Made by a program: the position numbers and the translations under genes. From the NCBI GenBank assembly GCA_963702765.1, contig CAVPEB010000027.1:62001-126000 (forward strand): a stretch of 64,000 nt of DNA, in the 5' to 3' direction. Under the pieces are notes generated by a model. It was not told the origin of the DNA. It saw only the letters and a program-made list of their open reading frames with translations, and did not search any database. The stretch's first letter is position 1; every line of letters begins with the position of its first letter. The DNA is from DATMNR01 sp963702765 (GTDB lineage Bacteria > Chloroflexota > Ktedonobacteria > Ktedonobacterales > Ktedonobacteraceae). Below are positions 57,975-64,000 of the stretch, in pieces.

Positions 57975-59216
57975 GTGGGTAGCACATCTTTATGGCAAGC
58001 TGAACTAAACGAAACAGACATGGCGATTTCGACTAACCCCCTACTTGGTGCACTCGAAACCCAGGTCGCCGTAATAGGTGCAGGTATTACAGGCACTGCA
58101 ACTGCGCTCTGGCTGGCACGAGCCGGTATCAATGTCAGAGTGTTAGAGACTCGCAGCATCGCATCGGGAGCCAGCGGGCGCAATGGCGGGTTTATCGCTT
58201 ATGGTACAACTGCGTCCTATTCGAATGTCATAGAGCGCTACGGACGTGAACATGCTCGACGCCTCTGGGCATTTACCATAGGCAATCATGAGCTTCTCAA
58301 GAGCCTCATTGATGAACTTGAACAAAGTGGCTGGTCATGTTCATACCGTCGTAAAGGATCGATGAAATTAGCGCTCAGTGAGGCAGAACTTGAGCAGGTC
58401 ATTCAAAGTGCCTCGCTACTTATCGAAGACGGATGGGAAGTACAGATTGTGCGGCGGAATGATTTGCCAGCACGGCTACAAAATGCCTATTTCGGAGGAA
58501 CTTACTATCCAGCAAATGGAGAGTTTCATCCAGCAAAGTTCGTAATGGGACTTGCATTGCTGGCACAGCAAGCAGGAGCAGTTTTTCATAGCGAGAGCCA
58601 AGTCATCGGAATCTCCGCAAACGAAGATGGAATTTTGCTCCATACATCTGAGGGTACCATGCATGCCCGCACACTGGTACTTGCCACCAATGCATGGTTA
58701 CCAGAACTTGGAGCATTGGTCGGAGCAAACTGGCTATCTAGCTGCATCTTTCCAACTCGCGGTCAGGTCATTGCCACAGAGCCAGTCAACGAACAACTTT
58801 TCCCACATCCATGCTCGGCAGATGAAGGCTACCAGTATTGGCGTCAGATTCCCGATGGGAGACTTGTGGTTGGAGGCTGGCGCAATCGCTCTTTTGATAC
58901 TGAGGTGCAGACATATGACGAAACGCCAAATGAGGCTGTTCAACAACATCTGGATGCATTCGTCCATCAAACGCTCAACCTGCAACACGTCAAGATCACC
59001 AACCGCTGGGCTGGTATCATGGGCTTCACAGCCGATAGCCTGCCGCTGATAGGGCGTCTACCGGGTGCGCCAAACTGCTTTATTGCTGGTGGGTATACCG
59101 GGCATGGGAACGCATTTGCCGTACACGCAGCGAAGCTAGTGAGCGAACTGGTTCAGGGAAAGATCAATCCTGATGTAGAGTTATTTGATCCTGCAAGATT
59201 CGACCAGGGATTGTAG
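57975..59216 (+). CDS. FAD-dependent amino-acid/amine oxidase (DAO family, PuuB-like)
   Basis: A 413-residue oxidase. The dinucleotide fold is VAVIGAGITGTATALWLARAG, then TRSIASGASGRNGGFIAYG as in gamma-glutamylputrescine oxidases and sarcosine-oxidase relatives. The C-terminal FAD contact is RWAGIMGFTADSLPLIGRLPGAPNCFIAGGYTGHGN. The start is GTG 57975, two bases after the methyltransferase stop. With the aldehyde dehydrogenase in the same operon and a PuuD-like hydrolase at 42 kb, a putrescine-type route is plausible. The stop lies two bases from the convergent next gene. Confidence 0.87.
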   Translation: MGSTSLWQAELNETDMAISTNPLLGALETQVAVIGAGITGTATALWLARAGINVRVLETRSIASGASGRNGGFIAYGTTASYSNVIERYGREHARRLWAFTIGNHELLKSLIDELEQSGWSCSYRRKGSMKLALSEAELEQVIQSASLLIEDGWEVQIVRRNDLPARLQNAYFGGTYYPANGEFHPAKFVMGLALLAQQAGAVFHSESQVIGISANEDGILLHTSEGTMHARTLVLATNAWLPELGALVGANWLSSCIFPTRGQVIATEPVNEQLFPHPCSADEGYQYWRQIPDGRLVVGGWRNRSFDTEVQTYDETPNEAVQQHLDAFVHQTLNLQHVKITNRWAGIMGFTADSLPLIGRLPGAPNCFIAGGYTGHGNAFAVHAAKLVSELVQGKINPDVELFDPARFDQGL

Positions 59217-59217
59217 A

Positions 59218-59727
59218 TTACAACGTCACCCTGTTCCCACCTGCAGGCATTGTAAAGCGCAAAAAGCCGCCTTGAGCCAGGCGCGTGCATACTACGGTAA
59301 GTGTGAAGAACGACAAAAGCAGCGCAGCGCTTCTTAACTCGTAGGCACCAAATTGAAGCAAGCTGAGATGATTTTGCCCGCTCGTGAAAAAACGCCAGAT
59401 AACAGGGCCTTGCTGCACCTCTTCGAATGTGAAGAGTGCCAATCCTACCGCAAGCGAAATAACCAGGTCGATACAGAAACAAATAGCCGCCATTCGCGGC
59501 CCCAACAGCCAGAAACGCTTGCTCAGCCGTTCGCGCTTCGTAGATTTGATACGTCGCGTTGCCCAATAAGGAGCAATCAAGAATTGTAGAACCAGAAAAA
59601 GTAAAGGAGCTATTACAAACAACCAGCCGGGGAAAAATGCAGGGGTAATAATAGCGCCAAGACGACCTAGCGTATAGAGGATCACACCCTCTATCACGCC
59701 ACGCCGGTAGCTGACTTTATTAAACAT
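59218..59727 (-). CDS. four-helix membrane protein, unknown
   Basis: A 169-residue protein with about four hydrophobic helices (LFVIAPLLFLVLQFLIAPYW, AAICFCIDLVISLAVGLALF, ALLLSFFTLTVVCTRLA) and a basic loop RRIKSTKRERLSKRF. No family is recognised. It converges on the FAD oxidase with no spacer and lies 15 bp after the FmdB gene on the same strand, so they form a small operon. Confidence 0.6.
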   Translation of the reverse strand: MFNKVSYRRGVIEGVILYTLGRLGAIITPAFFPGWLFVIAPLLFLVLQFLIAPYWATRRIKSTKRERLSKRFWLLGPRMAAICFCIDLVISLAVGLALFTFEEVQQGPVIWRFFTSGQNHLSLLQFGAYELRSAALLLSFFTLTVVCTRLAQGGFLRFTMPAGGNRVTL

Positions 59728-59742
59728 GAGAATTAGCCTTGT

Positions 59743-59976
59743 TTAGTTGCAGCCACAGCTTCCGCCACCGCAGCCGCAACTGCCACCAGCAGAAAGTCCT
59801 ATGTCGTCATATGCACTATCTTCGCTGCCATTCGAAGCAAGAGCGAAAACTGAAAGAAGACGTCGCACTTTTTCACTGTGACATTTCATGCATACAACAT
59901 CATCGGCATGCTGATGGCTAACTAGCAATTCAAACTTGGATTTGCAGTCCGAGCAATAATACTCGTACAATGGCAT
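59743..59976 (-). CDS. FmdB-family zinc-ribbon protein
   Basis: A 77-residue protein starting PLYEYYCSDCKSKFELLVSH with a second CxxC (CMKCHSEKVRRL), the FmdB zinc-ribbon signature, and a Gly/Cys-rich tail (SCGCGGGSCGC). Such proteins are putative transcription regulators; the tail may bind metal. GGAGGTAACTTTC lies before the ATG. Confidence 0.85.
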   Translation of the reverse strand: MPLYEYYCSDCKSKFELLVSHQHADDVVCMKCHSEKVRRLLSVFALASNGSEDSAYDDIGLSAGGSCGCGGGSCGCN

Positions 59977-60083
59977 AGAAAGTTACCTCCAATTGGCGGG
60001 AAACGCTTTATCATTACAGATATTGTATTGTCTGGTTGAGATATCGTCAAGTCACAAATTCTGGCACCATGTACACATATGTT

Positions 60084-60128
60084 TGGGAGTGCAAAGGATA
60101 TTGCCCTTTGACGGAGTTCGGGGAATCC
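60084..60128 (+). repeat. three-hairpin repeat, partial copy F
   Basis: GGGAGTGCAAAGGATATTGC and the following bases match the first 45 bp of copy G. Together they form a tandem pair, like C and D near 37.9 kb. Confidence 0.6.
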
Positions 60129-60137
60129 ATGTACTCT

Positions 60138-60222
60138 GGGAGTGCAGAGGGCGAAGCCCTTTGCCGGGGTTCGGGGTGTCCCCGAAAATCTCTTTTTATC
60201 TCTTTTGCCGCCGCAGGCGGCA
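60138..60222 (+). repeat. three-hairpin intergenic repeat, copy G
   Basis: Stem 1 GGGC-gaa-GCCC, stem 2 CGGGG...CCCCG, stem 3 GCCGCC-gca-GGCGGC. It lies 49 bp before ychF. Confidence 0.75.
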
Positions 60223-60270
60223 AGTGTAAAGCGGATGCCAGAAAAATAACCCATTTAAAAGAGGATTACA

Positions 60271-61452
60271 ATGGCACTCACTATAGGAATTATAGGGCTA
60301 CCGCAAAGTGGAAAAACAACCCTATTTAACGCACTGACCAAAGCAGGAGCCCCAATCAGCGGCTACGCAACAAGCACCGTACAGGCCAATATGGCAGTAG
60401 TCCAGGTACCTGACCCACGCCTGGAGCCACTCGCAGAAATATTCCACCCCAAAAAGGTGACCTACGCAACGGTAGAATTTGTTGATGTCGCGGGTTTAGG
60501 CCAGGGAGGACATAGCGCGACCGAGAAACGCGAAGGCTTGAGCGCCGAGTTTCTTGGACATATCCGCAACGCCGATGCCCTTGCTATCGTGCTTCGTACA
60601 TTCGAGAACAGCAACGTCCCTCATATATACGGTGATATCGATCCCAACCGCGACCTGGACAGTCTGAACGCCGAACTGGCCTTGACTGACCTGACGACGG
60701 TAGAACGACGTATCGAACGAACCATGAAGGCCGCGAAATCAGGCGACAAAAAGTACCAGCAAGAACTGGAAGTGCTGCGGCTCTTACAGGAAGCCCTCAA
60801 TGAATTGAATCTGGCTAGCAACATTGAATTGCTAGCACAGGACAAGGCAGTGCTGAATGAACTTTTTCTACTCACCCTGAAGCCGCGCATGTATGTGTTA
60901 AATGTCAGTGAAGATGTGCTCGGCGCTGCAAACAATCTATTGGAGCGTATCGCTTCAGGGGAAGATGTAGATATCACCACGCTCGAAGGCGAGTTGATAG
61001 GCATCGCGAAAATTGCCCAACGAGCGAAATCCGAGGGTTCCGAAGTAGTAGCAGTTTCTGCGCGGCTCGAGGCTGAGCTTGTTGAATTGCCTGAGGAAGA
61101 TGCTGCCGAGTACCTGGAATCCCTTGGGCTGCCAAAATTGGGTACAGACCGTGTGATTCAGGTCGGTTATCGCCTGCTCAATTTGATAACATTTCTGACA
61201 GCGGGTGAGGACGAAGTACGCGCCTGGACGGTTACCAGGGGCGCAAAAGCGCCAGAAGCCGCAGGCAAGATCCATACCGACATCGAGCGTGGTTTCATTC
61301 GTGCCGAAGTAACGCACTACGATGACTTCATGGCAAGTGGCGGTTCATTTGCTGCAGCTTCTAAGAAGGGCTTGCAACGTCTGGAAGGGAAAGATTATGT
61401 GATCAAGGATGGGGATATTGCCCACTTCAGGTTTAACGTAGGAAAAGCGTAA
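60271..61452 (+). CDS. ychF: redox-regulated ATPase YchF
   Basis: A 393-residue Obg-family ATPase that binds ribosomes. The P-loop is GLPQSGKTTLFN, slightly unlike the usual GxPNxGKS. A central coiled coil, the specificity motif NVSE (MYVLNVSEDV, which favours ATP over GTP) and the C-terminal TGS domain (LLNLITFLTAGEDEVRAWTVTRG ... YVIKDGDIAHFRFNV) follow. AGAGGA lies upstream. Two repeat copies occupy the promoter-proximal region. Confidence 0.95.
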   Translation: MALTIGIIGLPQSGKTTLFNALTKAGAPISGYATSTVQANMAVVQVPDPRLEPLAEIFHPKKVTYATVEFVDVAGLGQGGHSATEKREGLSAEFLGHIRNADALAIVLRTFENSNVPHIYGDIDPNRDLDSLNAELALTDLTTVERRIERTMKAAKSGDKKYQQELEVLRLLQEALNELNLASNIELLAQDKAVLNELFLLTLKPRMYVLNVSEDVLGAANNLLERIASGEDVDITTLEGELIGIAKIAQRAKSEGSEVVAVSARLEAELVELPEEDAAEYLESLGLPKLGTDRVIQVGYRLLNLITFLTAGEDEVRAWTVTRGAKAPEAAGKIHTDIERGFIRAEVTHYDDFMASGGSFAAASKKGLQRLEGKDYVIKDGDIAHFRFNVGKA

Positions 61453-61458
61453 TAGGCT

Positions 61459-62421
61459 TCAATGCCGATCACGCCCTAACGATACCAGTCCTACCCCTGA
61501 CAAAATCGTGAGCATTGCGAGCAGCCCTATCATCGTGATTTGTTCGCCCGCCAGCGCTACTCCCAGCCCAACGGCAACTAACGGGTTGACATAGGCATAA
61601 CTGGTCGCCAGCGCTGGCCTCACATGGCGCAAGAGATAGCCATAAGCGCTGAAAGCTATAAGGGAGCCGCCAATGATCAGATAGGCCATCGCTGCCAGTG
61701 GTCCAGGACCAGGCATGCTGGTCATGTGTTCGCCAGTGCCAAAACCTACGATAAACAACAAAACGCCACCGGCAAGCATCTGAGATGCGCTCGCCATCAG
61801 ACCCTTTGGGCTGGGAAGATGCTGGCTCAAGATAGAGCCAAGTGCCCAACCTATCGGTGCGATGAACAACACAATTGCGCCTAAAGGATTCGCATGCAAA
61901 CCATTTTCCAGATTTAAAAGTACCAATCCAGAGAATCCTAACCCCAATCCGAACCATTCGATGCGCGTAGGCCAGCGTCCAAAAAGACCCGAGAAGAGAG
62001 CAGTCCAGAGCGGAATAGCTCCCAGAGCAAGCGCAGCCAGGCCAGAAGATACCCACTGCTCAGCAAATACGACTCCACCATTCCCCACCACCAGTAAAAG
62101 TCCACCTACCACAATTGCTGTCAGCCATTGCTTGCGTGTGGGTAACTCATGTTTGCGCAGCCACAAAACAAGAAAAAGGATAATGCCCGCTGTTAATTGA
62201 CGCACTCCCGCCAGTATGAATGGAGGAAATCCATGGAGAGCAATACGCATCGCTAGATATGTCCCACCCCAGAGAAAATAGAGTGAGAGCAGGGAAAGTA
62301 TGATAAAAATACGTTGACGCATGGTTGAGGAACTCGACCCGACAGCCAGAGAGCCTTTTTCAGTGTTATTCTCTTGCTCTACCTGCTCCAACCTCGTTCC
62401 AGTAGAGTCGATATCTCTCAT
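61459..62421 (-). CDS. EamA/DMT-family transporter
   Basis: A 320-residue permease with ten hydrophobic helices in two EamA repeats: FIILSLLSLYFLWGGTYLAMRI begins the first, and PIGWALGSILSQHLP begins the second. The family exports amino acids, nucleotides or other metabolites. The start could be ATG 62421 or ATG 62322, since the first 33 residues are polar and variable. It converges with ychF with a 6-bp gap. Confidence 0.88.
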   Translation of the reverse strand: MRDIDSTGTRLEQVEQENNTEKGSLAVGSSSSTMRQRIFIILSLLSLYFLWGGTYLAMRIALHGFPPFILAGVRQLTAGIILFLVLWLRKHELPTRKQWLTAIVVGGLLLVVGNGGVVFAEQWVSSGLAALALGAIPLWTALFSGLFGRWPTRIEWFGLGLGFSGLVLLNLENGLHANPLGAIVLFIAPIGWALGSILSQHLPSPKGLMASASQMLAGGVLLFIVGFGTGEHMTSMPGPGPLAAMAYLIIGGSLIAFSAYGYLLRHVRPALATSYAYVNPLVAVGLGVALAGEQITMIGLLAMLTILSGVGLVSLGRDRH

Positions 62422-62439
62422 GAAATGTCCAGTCTAGTG

Positions 62440-62574
62440 TTAATGAAATCCATACCAGCGCTGTCGTCTTTCCCATTCGGGACTATCGGGGCCATCTATA
62501 CTGTTTACGCCCCATCTATTTGCAGCTATACCTATTACGATGAGCAGAAGCATAAAGAGAGTCGGAACCATCAT
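62440..62574 (-). CDS. 44-residue single-helix membrane protein (SPEWERR type)
   Basis: A short protein with one membrane helix (VPTLFMLLLIVIGIAANRW) and a conserved-looking polar tail (DGPDSPEWERRQRWYGF). GAGGAAGG directly precedes ATG 62574. Proteins of this shape recur in related bacteria as far as I recall; function is unknown. Confidence 0.6.
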   Translation of the reverse strand: MMVPTLFMLLLIVIGIAANRWGVNSIDGPDSPEWERRQRWYGFH

Positions 62575-62838
62575 ACCTTCCTCTAAGAACCATGACCGTG
62601 TGCTACTATAATCAATAATAACTGCCAAAGATCTGCTTTCCTAGGGCCAATGTAGACATAGAGTGCCATAATTGGCTTACATTATGTCTAATGTGTTATG
62701 GCTATACCAACAGTACTCGTTCTTGTTTCACAGAACTCATATTCGTATGATAGGATAAGATTGAAGAAGAATTTATCGGATTCTTGCGTTTAAACCTGTA
62801 TTGTTCTGAAGTTTGCACGAAAGCCACCAGGAGGTTCC

Positions 62839-64000
62839 ATGTCCCAATCTGACCATTTAAAATCTGATATTGATGAGCTTGTACCTGACATAATAGCAAT
62901 GCGTCGTGACCTGCACGAACATCCCGAGCTTGCATTTGAAGAGGTACGCACATCCGGCATTGTAGCGCAACGACTACGGAGCATGGGATTGGAGGTGCAG
63001 ACGGGCATTGCAAAAACGGGAGTCATCGGCATACTGCGAGGAGGTGCTAGCAAGCCAGGAGCGAAAACCATCGCCATTCGCGCAGACATGGATGCCCTCC
63101 CCATTCACGAAATGAATGACATCGACTATCGTTCCACTATAGATGGCAAAATGCACGCATGTGGACACGATGGTCATACCTCTATTTTGCTCGCTGTGGC
63201 CGATCTTTTAAATAAGCGCCGCGACGAACTTTCAGGCAATGTAAAATTTGTCTTTCAGCCTGCCGAAGAGCGCGTAGGAGGGGCTGATCCGATGATCAGA
63301 GAAGGGGCCATGCAAAATGTTGATTCGATCATTGGCCTGCACTTGATAAGTGATTACCCTCTTGGTCGAGTTGGCGTACGCGCCGGTGCTGTTTTTGCCA
63401 GTGCCGACAGGTTTATCATGACCGTCAATGGTAAAGGCGGACATGCCGCAATGCCCGAGACGACTGTCGACCCCATTGTCATCTCTGCGTACATTGTTAC
63501 CGCGCTACAAACGCTGATCAGCCGTGAGACTTCCCCTTTAAGCCCTGCTGTTATTACCATTGGCAATATTCAAGCTGGGACTGCTTTCAACATTATTCCG
63601 GAAATCGCTAAAATGGAAGGTACTATGCGTGCTTTCAATGCGGAACATCGCACAAAATTATTGCGTCGTATTCGCGAGATCTCGCAAGGCATAGCAATTG
63701 CCATGGGTGGTACATGCGAGGTAGAAATATTCGATGGTTGTCCACCTTGCGTGAATGATGAAAAAATAACTGAGATAGTTCGCGAAGCAGCCATCGTCGC
63801 AGTAGGAGAGCAAGAGGTTGACGAGAGCGAGGATGTCATGACTGCCGGTAGTGATGACATGGCTTGTTTCCTTGAAGCCGTGCCTGGCTGCTACTTCATA
63901 GTGGGCGCAAAAAATGAGGAAAAGGGAGCCAACTTTCCTCACCATCATCCTCGTTTTAATATCGATGAAGACGCTCTACCTATCGGAGTAGAGGTGCTGA
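62839..64000 (+). CDS. M20-family amidohydrolase, 3' end outside the window
   Basis: At least 387 residues. MRRDLHEHPELAFEEVRTS opens the peptidase M20D fold. The metal ligands are in HACGHDGHT, the catalytic Glu pair in FQPAEE, GKGGHAAMP marks the dimerisation domain, and the end has PHHHPRFNIDEDAL. Members hydrolyse N-acylated amino acids. AGGAGG lies 4-5 bases before ATG 62839. The frame is still open at 64000. Confidence 0.93.
   Translation, partial: MSQSDHLKSDIDELVPDIIAMRRDLHEHPELAFEEVRTSGIVAQRLRSMGLEVQTGIAKTGVIGILRGGASKPGAKTIAIRADMDALPIHEMNDIDYRSTIDGKMHACGHDGHTSILLAVADLLNKRRDELSGNVKFVFQPAEERVGGADPMIREGAMQNVDSIIGLHLISDYPLGRVGVRAGAVFASADRFIMTVNGKGGHAAMPETTVDPIVISAYIVTALQTLISRETSPLSPAVITIGNIQAGTAFNIIPEIAKMEGTMRAFNAEHRTKLLRRIREISQGIAIAMGGTCEVEIFDGCPPCVNDEKITEIVREAAIVAVGEQEVDESEDVMTAGSDDMACFLEAVPGCYFIVGAKNEEKGANFPHHHPRFNIDEDALPIGVEVL

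Noticed and set aside
62839..64000. Minus-strand ORFs inside the M20 gene
   Set aside because: They oppose the conserved peptidase frame with its metal-binding motifs.

Overview
The window reads as a chromosomal segment of a Ktedonobacteria-like member of the Chloroflexota. This is an inference from gene content, not a search result. The supporting signs are a long MalT/LuxR regulator with an N-terminal YWYAY-type domain, a WD40/Ras-like GTPase/TIR protein, abundant two-component systems and tandem universal stress proteins, GT39-type membrane glycosyltransferases, very short SPEWERR-type membrane proteins, and many palindromic intergenic repeats. Housekeeping genes (gyrA, hisS, rho, ychF, an rlmD-like methyltransferase, an ftsB-like gene) lie among accessory genes.

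Layout. 0-5 kb: a bactofilin-like membrane protein, a TRAM/uracil methyltransferase, and two membrane proteins, one a PH-domain/PASTA fusion. 5-12 kb: gyrA, a GT39 glycosyltransferase and hisS, all three broken by single-base frameshifts. 12-15 kb: an NLR-like WD40-GTPase-TIR gene bracketed by two copies of an intergenic palindrome. 15-27 kb: a stress and sensing block with a PPOX protein, DoxX, an ArsR/AHSA1 pair, three tandem double-USP genes, an OmpR-type regulator with its kinase, and a large divergent DUF4118/GAF/PAS kinase. Arrays of GTGA-N7-GTGA boxes with a 31-32 bp period sit at four places in this block and point to one regulon. 27-35 kb: YceI, a His-rich protein, a quinone oxidoreductase, the LuxR giant, a RibD-like reductase and a DUF998 protein. 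35-43 kb: two ComB-type phosphatases' first member, an acyl-CoA ligase, methyltransferase and hydroxylase-like genes, a NarL-type two-component pair, a PuuD-like amidotransferase and a DivIC/FtsB protein. 44-46 kb: an IsrB (HNH-less IscB relative) with its likely omegaRNA region. 46-50 kb: a secreted glycosidase-like protein and rho with a long leader. 50-54.7 kb: an AT-richer island of hypothetical genes, including a possible ADP-ribosyltransferase-like two-gene unit and a TPR protein. 55-59 kb: an operon of aldehyde dehydrogenase, ComB-like, methyltransferase and FAD oxidase genes. 59-64 kb: membrane protein, FmdB, ychF, EamA transporter, and an M20 peptidase cut by the window end.

Four cross-window patterns stand out. 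(1) Eight coding frameshifts occur, seven of them +1, including in essential gyrA and hisS; each can be repaired by changing one T in a coding-strand T run. (2) A three-hairpin intergenic repeat family shows compensatory base changes. (3) The GTGA-N7-GTGA arrays have a near-constant period. (4) Long perfect palindromes sit between most convergent gene pairs. The IsrB locus and the TIR NLR-like gene are the clearest nucleic-acid-targeting or defence-like systems. The pair at 50.8-52.7 kb is the best candidate for something undescribed.
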